Shown here: positions 44,784 through 54,101 of the stretch, piece by piece
How the letters are laid out: each line of letters begins with the position of its first letter
Position numbering within the stretch: position 1 is the first letter of the stretch
Origin: Candidatus Zymogenus saltonus
Lineage (GTDB): Bacteria > Desulfobacterota > Zymogenia > Zymogenales > Zymogenaceae
Direction: 5' to 3'
Assembly (NCBI GenBank): GCA_016929395.1
Contig: JAFGIX010000022.1
Location: 17,838 to 81,837 of the forward strand
DNA length: 64,000 bases
Made by a program: the position numbers and the translations under genes
The notes under the pieces: generated by a model
Database searches by the model: none
The model's input: only the letters and a program-made list of their open reading frames with translations
Told to the model about the DNA's origin: nothing

Positions 44784-46307
44784 ATGAATATCAGGGTTAA
44801 GAACCTCTCCGCAATTATTTTTGTATTTCTCGCAATTCTTTTCGTCCCCTTTGGCGCTTTCGGTGCCGATATAGCCATACTGTTTGACCACACGTCAAGC
44901 ATGGCGGACAGGGCGTGTGATGTGGAGCTGCTTAAGGAGGTGAGAAGTGACATAGAGGGGCTGTTTTTAGAGGGGAAATGGGATTCACTCGGCACGATGT
45001 ACGTTCCGGTGGATACCCATGATGAGGGATTGAAAGAGGTTTTGAATCAAATAGAGAACGACAGCTTTAACGGGTATGTGTTGACCGTCGGGTTCCACAG
45101 CACGAGCACGGCGATATTGGATTCGGAGACGGAGATCTTTAGGTACGACAAATCGAAGGTTAGGAGTTTCTTAAATTCTTCATATCCGGTTGGCGTCGAT
45201 TTATCCGGCCCAACGGATGATGTCCCCTATAACGGGACGCACAGTAAGTTGACCAGGAATTTTGCCGCCGACCGGCTGATAAACAAAAACGGCATAGAAG
45301 AACCAAAGTACATTTTCATCCTGTCGGACTATTTCGATGACTATTCCGGGAGTCTTCCGCCGGAGTCGGAGGCGGTCCTGAATAAAATAACGAACAGGTA
45401 TCGGATTACCGAAGTGCTGAACATGAAGCACCCCGGTTGGGGAAGCAGATGCAGGGGGCAGGAGATATATCTCAGCGTCTGGAAGGTTGAAAAAAAGAAC
45501 GGTGAAGATAAATGTCAAGTCATGCTGTCGTCTCCGGACGACAACTACAAGCACGTCCTCGGGACCGATCTGACGTTTAGGTGGAATCCCTCGATGGAAT
45601 GCCCGTCCGGTTTGGAGTATACCTTTAAACTGAAGAGGGGCGAAGAGATTATAGAGACAAGGGAGGTTACAACCACCTCCTGTACCGTTTCGGGAGAAGA
45701 ATTTGAAAAGAGCGGAAACTACAGCTGGGAGGTTGTCGCCTCAAGCCCCGACGGGAGGACTTCCAAGTCCGGGAAGAGGTCTTTTTCCGTGAAGGGGGGT
45801 GCCTGTAATGTCGTATATATATTCCCGCCCGACGGCTACCGGCTGAAGGGTGGAAAGGATCTTACCTGCCAATGGAAGATTGTTGGGGATTGTCCTCCGA
45901 GCGTGACGTATCAGTTCAAGTTTAAGGTGAACAATAAAGAGATAGTGAATGTAGATAATATAAAAAAGACGTCCTATACCATCCCGGGCAGGAGCCTGAA
46001 GTCTTGGGGCAACTACTCTTGGGGCGTATATGTGAAAGACGCCGACGGAAACATTATAGCGGGTGATGATCCGAAAGGAATGATAACCAATTGGGGAAAG
46101 GTGTTTGGGATTATGTTATTGATCGGGGTGTTGGGCCTTGGAGGTTATTACTTCTTCACCATGGGGGGGTTGGAGTCAATATCGAAGGCGATTAGAGAGA
46201 CCATGCGTGACGTTACGGGTGCTTTTGGAGGCAAAAAAGGGCCAAAAAGGGATTGGGAGAGGAATGAAAGAAACAAGGAGGATGATGATAATGGCCCTAT
46301 ATTTTAG
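44784..46307 (+). CDS. Exported vWA-like protein with Ig/FnIII-like domains and membrane tail
   Basis: A 507-aa protein with a signal peptide (about 1-27), a vWA-like domain with a MIDAS-type motif ILFDHTSSM (D35, T37, S39) up to about residue 230 (FILSDYFDDYSG), then two tandem beta-sandwich domains (about 240-340 and 342-430; CQVMLSSPDD and CNVVYIFPPD starts, each with NYSW), one transmembrane helix near 440-460 (MLLIGVLGLGGYYFF) and a short basic tail (SKAIRETMRDV, KKGPKRDW). The vWA domain would face the periplasm. The whole tail is repeated as a mini-protein at 46361-46645. Confidence 0.75.
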   Translation: MNIRVKNLSAIIFVFLAILFVPFGAFGADIAILFDHTSSMADRACDVELLKEVRSDIEGLFLEGKWDSLGTMYVPVDTHDEGLKEVLNQIENDSFNGYVLTVGFHSTSTAILDSETEIFRYDKSKVRSFLNSSYPVGVDLSGPTDDVPYNGTHSKLTRNFAADRLINKNGIEEPKYIFILSDYFDDYSGSLPPESEAVLNKITNRYRITEVLNMKHPGWGSRCRGQEIYLSVWKVEKKNGEDKCQVMLSSPDDNYKHVLGTDLTFRWNPSMECPSGLEYTFKLKRGEEIIETREVTTTSCTVSGEEFEKSGNYSWEVVASSPDGRTSKSGKRSFSVKGGACNVVYIFPPDGYRLKGGKDLTCQWKIVGDCPPSVTYQFKFKVNNKEIVNVDNIKKTSYTIPGRSLKSWGNYSWGVYVKDADGNIIAGDDPKGMITNWGKVFGIMLLIGVLGLGGYYFFTMGGLESISKAIRETMRDVTGAFGGKKGPKRDWERNERNKEDDDNGPIF

Positions 46308-46360
46308 TAGAATAGTATGTCACGGAGGTGGAGGCATTTAAATCTAATGGCGAGGTAAAT

Positions 46361-46645
46361 ATGTGGCGGCTAATTTTAACGATTGGATTTACGGACGGTG
46401 GTGGTCCTCCAGGGGGAACGATAACGAATTGGGGAGGAGTATTTTTAGTCCTGTTATTGATTATGGTATTGGTTGTCGTAGGGTATTACTTTTTCACCAT
46501 GGGAGGTCCGGAGTCTGTATCTAAGGCGATTAGAGAGACTATGCGTGACTTCATAGGTATTTTTGGAGATAAAAAAGGACCTAAAAGGGATTGGGAGGGG
46601 AATGAAAGGGATAAGGAAAAAGATCATAGTGGCCCTGTATTTTAA
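46361..46645 (+). CDS. Mini membrane protein copying the vWA protein tail
   Basis: A protein of about 94 aa. After MWRLILTIGF and a glycine-rich stretch it repeats the transmembrane segment and tail of the upstream vWA protein almost residue for residue (ITNWGGVF, GYYFFTMGG, ESVSKAIRETMRD, KKGPKRDWE), with similarity also at DNA level. ATG 46361 after GAGGTAAAT is preferred to the GTG at 46328. It probably arose by local duplication and could compete for, or anchor, the same partner of the tail (inference). Confidence 0.7.
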   Translation: MWRLILTIGFTDGGGPPGGTITNWGGVFLVLLLIMVLVVVGYYFFTMGGPESVSKAIRETMRDFIGIFGDKKGPKRDWEGNERDKEKDHSGPVF

Positions 46646-46660
46646 GGAGAATAATATATC

Positions 46661-47050
46661 ATGGAAAATGAAGCTTTTACATTTTATAATTTGATGAATA
46701 TGTGGTGGCTTATTGTGATAATTGCAATATTTGCCGCTATTCTGACTTTTATATTCGCCAATATCTTCAATCGTATTCCGACAAGCAGCAGGCACATGTC
46801 TCAGGATTACCATGTGTCGTTTTTCTGGTGTCTCGCCCTTATTTTGACCACTTCCCTGTTGACTTTTCTATCATGGGGTGTGAAAAGTGAGTGGAAATGG
46901 CTTTCGTTTATTATCAAGTTTATCCCTTTTATTGATATTATTGTACGACCCTGGTTGGCCTTCGCGGTCAATACGATCATTTTCTATTTTATCACGGTGG
47001 TGTTCTACCTGGTGAGAATCAGGGGATATTACAATAAGGTAAACTACTAA
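46661..47050 (+). CDS. Small multi-pass membrane protein, unknown
   Basis: A 129-aa protein with three to four transmembrane helices (WWLIVIIAIFAAILTFIF near 17-34; FFWCLALILTTSLLTFL near 53-69; VNTIIFYFITVVFYLV near 103-118). Good AAGGAG site 8 bp before the ATG. It lies 15 bp after the mini vWA-tail gene and 17 bp before the tubulin-like gene, so it is part of the same transcript. No family recognised. Confidence 0.65.
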   Translation: MENEAFTFYNLMNMWWLIVIIAIFAAILTFIFANIFNRIPTSSRHMSQDYHVSFFWCLALILTTSLLTFLSWGVKSEWKWLSFIIKFIPFIDIIVRPWLAFAVNTIIFYFITVVFYLVRIRGYYNKVNY

Positions 47051-47067
47051 TAATTAAGGAGGCGTTC

Positions 47068-49920
47068 ATGGCTGTTCTAACTCCTACGGTGGTCATCGGT
47101 GTCGGAAGCAGCGGTCTGGATACCCTTGAAGGAATACAAAAGCTGATGTACGAGACCTTTGGCGTGAACAAATTCGATCCGATCGAATATGTATCAATAG
47201 AGACGGCGGTTGGTGCAAGGGCTAAACCCACTCCTGCGGGCGATGATATCAGATATGTCCAGGTAGCCGTTAGTTCGGGTGATACTACCCGCTTTATTGA
47301 TAAGATTAAGGAAGAATTCAAGCCTGAGGACACTACGTGGATTCCTGAGGGGAGCGATAAAAAGATCGCCAAGCTTGATAAGGGGGCCGGAAACATGAGA
47401 TATGCCGGCCGTCTCGTCCTCTGGAGAGACTTGATGTACGAAAGAAACATCAAGAACATGATAGAGAATCAGATTAACCGCGTAATCTCACCGGCGGTGC
47501 TTACAAAACAATATGGTGAAAAAGTCCAATTGCTTTACAATCCGCAGAATGATCCCGTGAATGTCTATGTCGTCGGAACGCTCACCGGCGGCACCTGTTC
47601 CGGCATGTTCATCGACCTCGCCTATGTTATTAAATCGATCGCTGGCGGTAAATCGGTTCATCTGACGGGCATTCTTGGTGTCCCGGATGGATATGAGGCA
47701 AAGGGGGGCGGCAGGGCTCACAGGGCAAACGCATACATGGCGCTCAAGGAGCTCTCATATTTTATGCACGCCGATAACCGCTATGAAGAGCAACTCCCGG
47801 GTATCGGAAGCGGGCTTGACAATTACAGGAATGAAACACCCTATGACGCCATATATATTGTTAGCACCAAATGGGCCACGGGCGACCCCCTTGGAGAGAC
47901 ATTCGATCACAAGTTGAAGACCCTCTACAATACGGTCTCCTTTATGATATTTACCAGTCTGATAGGCCTTGAGATTCCCCGCCGGGCAAATGCCGTCAAT
48001 GTCAAAAAGGTTCTTACAAATGTCAGGTATCTGACTTTCGGGACTTCCGCCGCTATCTATCCGAAGTACTCGATCCTCGAGGGGGCGGCCTGTGATATTG
48101 GGGAAAGGATAGTGGGAGAGCGATTTCTCAACAAAAAGTCTTACTCGGACGTGAAAGCCAATTATCAGAAGAGGTCCATTACCAGGGCTGCGGTTAAAGA
48201 TGATGCAGAGATTTTCTTTGTAAATGTTCTGGCAAAGGAGGCCTATGATTCCTTTGATTCTACGGGGATGGATCCATATGACATGTTTATAGGCCCCCTT
48301 GACAGGGAGGAGATCACCGAAGATGAATTCATAAACGGTATTAAAAATAAGCTCTCTTATGATTTTTACCAGATAATGGTAGGTCAGATTCCTGTAGTAC
48401 ATAAAAGGGTTGAAGATCGCCTCGAAAAGGAGCTCGCAGTTTTATTTGACGATGTCGAGAATCTTGAATATATAGAGGCGTTTTTAGATGAGGTCGAAAA
48501 AGCCAAAGAGGAGCAGTTGAAATATTCCCGAAAAAAACCTTACATTGAACAGCACTGGAAGGAATATGTGAACAAACAGGCGGTGAAAATAAATAAAAAA
48601 TTCGGGGGGGTTGCAAAGAGAGACCTCTTGCTGCGCGATCGCCTTTATATTTTGTTGAATGATTTGAAGGAGTCGGTCCTATATGAATATATTAAGAGCG
48701 AGATGATCGAGCAGTATATAGTGAAGAAGAGGGAGGAGTTTAAGAAGCTCAGGGAGAAACTGCAGGGGACGGAATCGACAAAGGGGGTATTGGAGTTCTT
48801 CCGCAAGAGGAAGGCCGAGGTCATTGAAGAGGTAAAAGACAAATACCGTCCGCTCTACAGAATGTACGTTACCGGGAGTTATGAAGGTGACCTCAGGAAT
48901 CTTCAGGAGCAATTTCTCATGTATTTTGGAGATGGGCTCGATAACCGCTCAAAGGTCCTCGGGAAAAAGGCCCTCGGAATTCAGAGAAACCTTTATCGGA
49001 GTCTCAACGGAGAAAAGGGAGCGGCAAATACCTTTGAAGATATTAAAAATCATTTGATCGTAAAGATGACGGAGCCGCTCCCTGGTCAGGACGAGAGCGC
49101 CGGCAGAAAGATATCCGCGCTTCCCGAATTGAATGTCATTGAAAACGCCTCGAAATCGATCGAGCCTATGAGGATATATCTCACCGGCACTCACTCCGGC
49201 CTCATAGGCTTATATACGGGAGTTTCCGATAATCTTATGTCTAACTACATTGTCGGGGAATCCGGGGGGGGTATCCGCGACTACAAGAATCACCTGCAAA
49301 ACAGGGGTATACTTGACTTTAATAACTCGCATGAATTCGAGATTCCCGATCTAAGACACATGCTCCTCATCCATAAGGAAAGGGGGATTCTCTCCAATGA
49401 TGATTTAAAGGACTTTGACAATTTTAGAAGATGTTATGAGGACTCCCTCTATAAAGACGAATTTGCCGAAGGCGAAACCGAGGAATATTGGAGGGAGGGG
49501 CGAAGGGCTTACGACCTCAAGTGGAGAGAGAGCTACAGCAATCTGAAGCGGCTGGGGGATTTCATCTCCAATGTGGGATTTAAGTGGAAGGGGGGAAAGG
49601 TAATTAAGAAAACCATCCATGCTCCCGAGCTTATACAGATTGACAATAAAGATCCCGGTTTTCGGGTGGAATACGGCGGCGAGCCGGTCGACGTTAATCT
49701 CAAGGATGAAAAAAGGCTTAGGTCAATTGCCGCCGGAGAGCGCGATTTAGCATCTGTAATCGAGGAAGAACTGCGGGGATTTGTAGCCGAGGTAAGCGAA
49801 GAACAGATAAGGACTATCTGCAGTGATTCGGACATGAAGGCGCACTTCCAGAAATTAGGAATGACGCCTCTGCCTGACAGAATATTGGATGAGAAAAGGG
49901 CATTAACGAAAAGACGATAG
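47068..49920 (+). CDS. 950-aa tubulin-like protein
   Basis: The N-terminal third has a tubulin/FtsZ-type Rossmann start (TVVIGVGSSGLDTLEGI) and a phosphate-binding G-box variant GTLTGGTCSGMFIDLAY near 172-188, which corresponds to GGGTGSG of FtsZ. This fits the Tubulin_2 (tubulin-like) family of bacterial conflict and sulfatase-linked loci. The C-terminal 600 residues are helical with a coiled coil (VKKKREEFKKLREKLQ region near 550) and no recognised domain. The T-for-C change in GGTCSG is mild. It may bind GTP and polymerise, a property to test. AAGGAGG precedes the ATG. Confidence 0.8.
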   Translation: MAVLTPTVVIGVGSSGLDTLEGIQKLMYETFGVNKFDPIEYVSIETAVGARAKPTPAGDDIRYVQVAVSSGDTTRFIDKIKEEFKPEDTTWIPEGSDKKIAKLDKGAGNMRYAGRLVLWRDLMYERNIKNMIENQINRVISPAVLTKQYGEKVQLLYNPQNDPVNVYVVGTLTGGTCSGMFIDLAYVIKSIAGGKSVHLTGILGVPDGYEAKGGGRAHRANAYMALKELSYFMHADNRYEEQLPGIGSGLDNYRNETPYDAIYIVSTKWATGDPLGETFDHKLKTLYNTVSFMIFTSLIGLEIPRRANAVNVKKVLTNVRYLTFGTSAAIYPKYSILEGAACDIGERIVGERFLNKKSYSDVKANYQKRSITRAAVKDDAEIFFVNVLAKEAYDSFDSTGMDPYDMFIGPLDREEITEDEFINGIKNKLSYDFYQIMVGQIPVVHKRVEDRLEKELAVLFDDVENLEYIEAFLDEVEKAKEEQLKYSRKKPYIEQHWKEYVNKQAVKINKKFGGVAKRDLLLRDRLYILLNDLKESVLYEYIKSEMIEQYIVKKREEFKKLREKLQGTESTKGVLEFFRKRKAEVIEEVKDKYRPLYRMYVTGSYEGDLRNLQEQFLMYFGDGLDNRSKVLGKKALGIQRNLYRSLNGEKGAANTFEDIKNHLIVKMTEPLPGQDESAGRKISALPELNVIENASKSIEPMRIYLTGTHSGLIGLYTGVSDNLMSNYIVGESGGGIRDYKNHLQNRGILDFNNSHEFEIPDLRHMLLIHKERGILSNDDLKDFDNFRRCYEDSLYKDEFAEGETEEYWREGRRAYDLKWRESYSNLKRLGDFISNVGFKWKGGKVIKKTIHAPELIQIDNKDPGFRVEYGGEPVDVNLKDEKRLRSIAAGERDLASVIEEELRGFVAEVSEEQIRTICSDSDMKAHFQKLGMTPLPDRILDEKRALTKRR

Positions 49921-49932
49921 ACGAGGATATTT

Positions 49933-50088
49933 ATGAATGATTTTGTCGTAACGGCGGTTACCCTAAAGTCACAAAGGGCCATTAGGAAAAAAGTGAAGAA
50001 AAACAAGAGAATACTGTTGATCCCCATCCTCGCCCTCTTTGTGATATATGTGTTCGCTGCGTATAAAATCTTTTTTGGAGCCTTTTAA
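49933..50088 (+). CDS. 51-aa basic single-helix membrane protein
   Basis: A small gene with a GAGG ribosome site, coding for MNDFVVTAVTLKSQ, a very basic stretch (RKKVKKNKR), and a C-terminal membrane helix (ILLIPILALFVIYVFAAYKI). It begins 12 bp after the tubulin-like gene and looks co-transcribed. Small tail-type membrane proteins of this sort can anchor or regulate larger complexes. No homologue is recognised, but the coding signal and close position support it. Confidence 0.55.
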   Translation: MNDFVVTAVTLKSQRAIRKKVKKNKRILLIPILALFVIYVFAAYKIFFGAF

Positions 50089-51005
50089 GCCATTTCGGAT
50101 TAACTTAGTTCTCCTGTGATTTATGCGGCGCCGTTTTTAAGCTTCTTGCTTTATAAGGATTGAGGTCTCTTTGAAGCGAGGTTTTGTTTTCTGTTGAGGA
50201 GCCGGATATTAAGATCATAAAACAGCATGACATGTGGCGATACAATATCTGGAGTGGATTGGTATTTAAAGACTACTCCAATTTAATTTGTCGGTTTTAT
50301 AAGGCTCAAATAAAGGAGGGTTTTTGCTCCTTTTCATTTGGGGTGTATCTCTTTAACGTAATATCTCGCTTTGTAGAATTGGGTTTTTTAAGGACGTCGT
50401 TATAAGAATTTTTACCCTTTATATAATTCTTCGTTGCCTTATAAAATGCCTATTGGTTGGTTAAAGGTAGTCTTTTCGTTTGATAGATCTTTTATCGTAA
50501 AAAGATCAAGGTATTTCATACGGTATTTCATTTTAGGGACAAATTTCCCTTCACGGCTTTGAAAATATTGTATCCTTTCTGTCCGCAATGGTATTTTCGG
50601 ATAAAGATGATACTCGGAAATTCATTTGAATGAGAAACCATAAATTGTTTTGGTTGTTGTTTAAAGATGGAATTAAGTAAGAATTGATGTGAAGACATCG
50701 CTTTATTCAATGTGAAATGACTAACGGTGATTTGAAAGAGGAATTGAAATCCTCATAAGGCGGGGATTGTATTATGAGTTCGTTGTGACTGGTTTTCAAT
50801 CTCCTTTGACCTTATTACGGTTTCAGGGCGATAGGGGGTGCCATATAGATGGAGATGTTCTTAGTTGATTGATAACATATTGTAAATATTGAGTAAAAAA
50901 AGCAGCTGTTTTGACTGTAGATAAAGAGACGATCTATCCAAACTAGATTGAGTTGGTGAAACCGGGCTCTTGTTCCTTCGGAAAAATATAGGTTAAGGGG
51001 GAGAT
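50089..51005. other. 917-bp AT-rich spacer with no supported gene
   Basis: No frame here is convincing. The longest plus frame (73 codons, 50184-50405) and minus frames of 60-75 codons have no recognisable motifs or good ribosome sites. It separates the tubulin block from the Hsp70 block and may contain the promoter of the latter, but no clear -35/-10 pair was found. Confidence 0.4.
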
Positions 51006-53906
51006 ATGTTATGTAGATACTGTGGTTTTGATGAAGAACCATATAATCTCTACTGTACCGATTGTGGCGAACCTTTTTATCGCATAGATATTAAAGGCGA
51101 TGCCTTCTATTTTGACGACAATGGGAGGGTTGTAATTCCTGTAAGCGTACAAAATAGAGGTGATAAGATAATAAAGCTCTGCGAAGTCAAGTACTACGGG
51201 GAGTTTTCAGAAGGCAAAACCTATCTGGATGAGGATATCGATCTTGAGAGAATGGTTGATACGGCTGTACCTCTAAATAAAATAGAAGATCCCTCTGACT
51301 ACAGATTGGAATTTGTCATTGATATAGAGAGGAACTTAAAAGAGATAAAACCCCTTAATGATAGATTAATCAAGGTCTTTTCCCTCCCCAAAATTAAAAC
51401 TCCTGTCGATGTGTATTATGAGATGGATCCGCATAACGGCTACAAACTCGCAATCCCCATAATTCTTGACAACGATAGTTATGCAAAAATAAGCGGGATA
51501 AAAGTGATCCGCAAGATTCAAACCCTGGGTGAGTGGGATAATAACATCAGCCTTTTAGGCGAAGGTGATAAAAACGAGATTGAAATAATTTTAGATTGTA
51601 AAGATATTAAGCCGAAAGAGCATCAACTGGATATTCAACTGAGAATTGAAAATTATGATTCCTATATTCCATTGTCCGAAGAGATCAAGGTCGTAAGTTA
51701 TGAGCTGCCATCACTTAAATTGGAGTACAGACGATTTACCGATGAGGGATTTTTGTGGCAAGAGGCATATAAAACTGTTAAGGAAGGGGAGGAGAAGTTT
51801 GCGGTATTTAACTTTCCGAATGGAGGGCAAAGGGCCAGACAATTCAGGCTTACTCCTTTTGTCGAGGAAGGAGCCAAGTTTTTCAGGAGATCAAACATTA
51901 TTAATTCTTACGAGACTCCTGAATTCATGAAAATTGACAGGGGATTGGAAGAAGGAAAAATTTCAAAGACGCGAATTTTTGACATTGAATTTACTATTGC
52001 CAAAGAAGAGCAATCGGGCTCTCTTTATATCACGGAGCTTGATTTGAGGGGGGAGGAAGGGAAAAGAGATAATGTCTATATATTTTCAATAAACGCATTT
52101 GAACAGGAGGAGTATAATCGCTCCGTCGGCATCGACTTCGGAACGGTAAACTCTTGTGTAGCCCTTTCACTGCCCGTGAAAAAGCATGCTGTTTGGGAAA
52201 TCGATCCAAAACCGAGTAATGTAACCGTTTTGCCGATAGAAAGGGCTAACTACGAAAAGCCCAATATAATGCCCAGCATAATCGGATATGATGACAGCTT
52301 GGGGAGATTTCATTTCGGCTCTGACATCTATTTGATGGTTGATGATGAAGAAGAAAATAAGCTGAAGGATTTGAAACTGGCTTTAAAAACCGCAAAGGAG
52401 AAACCCATATCTTCAATGAAAAAGAAAACGTTTCAAGAACTTGCTTCGCTTGTTATTGAGGAAATGGTCAGGAGAACAATAAGCTATTTTGAAGATAATA
52501 AAATAACCCGTTCAAGAATACCCAAGGCATGTATAGCCGTTCCTACAAATTATCTCCCAGCATGGCAAAATAAAATAAGAGATGCCCTTAAGGCCGCATT
52601 GAGTCATCTGTTCGGCGAAGACGTTGAAATCGAGACCGTCTCTGAATCGGTTGCGGCGATTTGTTACCATACAGAGATGTACAAAGGTAATGTCACCGAC
52701 GGCATAAAAATTATTTATGATTTTGGCGGCGGGACAACGGATGTTACGGCGGTTTTGTCGTATCCTTTCGATGTGGAAAAGGGCGAAAAACCGCCCTATA
52801 AAGAAATTGGGAACGGTGGAGATTCATCGTTGGGGGGAAGAGACATCAATGAGTGGATATATGAAGTCCTTATCGATAAGAGCGGTGAAATTATCAAGGA
52901 GAGAATCGCCTCGATAGACAATGATCTGAACAACGGGGATTGGACCGAAAAGAAGGAGGGAGAAATTTCGGAGGAGATCATTAAGGTTTTATCAGGTAAG
53001 AAGACAAGCAAAGAAGATAAAGAGGCCCTTATTTTACAGATATTTGACAATGAAGTCCGTGAGGACGTTTTGGAGGTGATAAAAGAGGCGATCAGGGAAA
53101 GAATAATCGTGGGTTTTCTCGATTTATATCGCAACCTGATTAATCGTGTGTTCGATAAAATTGAAGTTAGTCCGGTGGAGGGATTAAAATTAAGTCTTGA
53201 TGATCCGGATGGATTTAACAGGTCATTGTCCCTCCTTAAGGTATCGGAATTGATGAATAAGATAGATAATGAATATATGAGGCAGATTATTCATGATCGA
53301 CTGGAAAAGAGAGTTAGGGCGGTTATCGAAGATATATTTAATGATATTGAGTATTCACGGCAGAAGTTGGAATTCCAATTCAATAATGTCGAAATACTGT
53401 TGGCCGGGGGATCTTCCCATTTGATAGGCTTTCTCGACCTAATTTATAATATTACTTCGGATGTGATAGATAAACACTATGAGGGGATATACACCTTGGA
53501 GGGAGTAAATATAATCCCTGAGCCGAAGGAGTGTGTCGCCAAGGGGGCGTTTATCTACGGTTTGGGTTTCGGCCAGGTCGAAGAAATGACGACTATTCCC
53601 CACGATCTGCTTGTGAATGTGTCGAAGAGCACGGTTGGTGATGATATCGTGGAGATAGAGAACCTTAAGTACAGGAAGCTGGTAGAGCGCCATTCTCAGT
53701 TGCCTACAGAACCCAAAGATTTTCCAATTTCAAAGCTTGGCCTAAAAAAAGGTTCCAGTGAGTTTAGAATAGATATTTATGCCAATCAAGGCGTCGGTTC
53801 TCCGGAGAAATACGATGAACAAATAAAGGTAAAGAACGATGGAAATATCGATACACTGATAATGAAAGTGGATGATAAGGGCAAAGTAACGTTTTCACCA
53901 AAATAA
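51006..53906 (+). CDS. Hsp70-like ATPase with N-terminal zinc ribbon
   Basis: A 966-aa protein. Residues 1-25 are a zinc ribbon (CRYCGFDEEPYNLYCTDC). Residues 30-365 are beta-rich sandwich-like repeats, perhaps extracting or binding client proteins. An actin/Hsp70 ATPase follows: phosphate-1 GIDFGTVNSC near 375, phosphate-2 YDFGGGTTDV near 572 and the adenosine motif LLAGGSSHLIGF near 797. The C-terminal substrate-binding part is unlike DnaK and short. No DnaJ or GrpE gene is adjacent, so it is probably a specialised chaperone-like ATPase of the island rather than housekeeping. GGGGGAG precedes the ATG. Confidence 0.85.
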   Translation: MLCRYCGFDEEPYNLYCTDCGEPFYRIDIKGDAFYFDDNGRVVIPVSVQNRGDKIIKLCEVKYYGEFSEGKTYLDEDIDLERMVDTAVPLNKIEDPSDYRLEFVIDIERNLKEIKPLNDRLIKVFSLPKIKTPVDVYYEMDPHNGYKLAIPIILDNDSYAKISGIKVIRKIQTLGEWDNNISLLGEGDKNEIEIILDCKDIKPKEHQLDIQLRIENYDSYIPLSEEIKVVSYELPSLKLEYRRFTDEGFLWQEAYKTVKEGEEKFAVFNFPNGGQRARQFRLTPFVEEGAKFFRRSNIINSYETPEFMKIDRGLEEGKISKTRIFDIEFTIAKEEQSGSLYITELDLRGEEGKRDNVYIFSINAFEQEEYNRSVGIDFGTVNSCVALSLPVKKHAVWEIDPKPSNVTVLPIERANYEKPNIMPSIIGYDDSLGRFHFGSDIYLMVDDEEENKLKDLKLALKTAKEKPISSMKKKTFQELASLVIEEMVRRTISYFEDNKITRSRIPKACIAVPTNYLPAWQNKIRDALKAALSHLFGEDVEIETVSESVAAICYHTEMYKGNVTDGIKIIYDFGGGTTDVTAVLSYPFDVEKGEKPPYKEIGNGGDSSLGGRDINEWIYEVLIDKSGEIIKERIASIDNDLNNGDWTEKKEGEISEEIIKVLSGKKTSKEDKEALILQIFDNEVREDVLEVIKEAIRERIIVGFLDLYRNLINRVFDKIEVSPVEGLKLSLDDPDGFNRSLSLLKVSELMNKIDNEYMRQIIHDRLEKRVRAVIEDIFNDIEYSRQKLEFQFNNVEILLAGGSSHLIGFLDLIYNITSDVIDKHYEGIYTLEGVNIIPEPKECVAKGAFIYGLGFGQVEEMTTIPHDLLVNVSKSTVGDDIVEIENLKYRKLVERHSQLPTEPKDFPISKLGLKKGSSEFRIDIYANQGVGSPEKYDEQIKVKNDGNIDTLIMKVDDKGKVTFSPK

Positions 53907-54101
53907 AAGGGGATACAGGGTTTTGGTGCCTTGTTAAATATTGGAGAGATCAAGATATAGTTATTTTAGGTCGGTAATCCTTAAGTTTTTAGTTCTTAGG
54001 TTTTCTATATTGAAAGGGATCGGGTAAAAATTTAGAGGGAGTTCTGGCAATTATCATAATTACTCACGGGGATCGGGCAAACAGATTTCAAGGGGATAAA
54101 A

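Noticed and set aside
50121..50138. CGGCGCCG followed by TTTTT after the tubulin block as a terminator
   Set aside because: The palindrome leaves no room for a loop, so it would not make a stable hairpin.
50184..50405. 73-codon plus frame after the tubulin block
   Set aside because: No homology features, poor start context, and composition like the surrounding AT-rich spacer.
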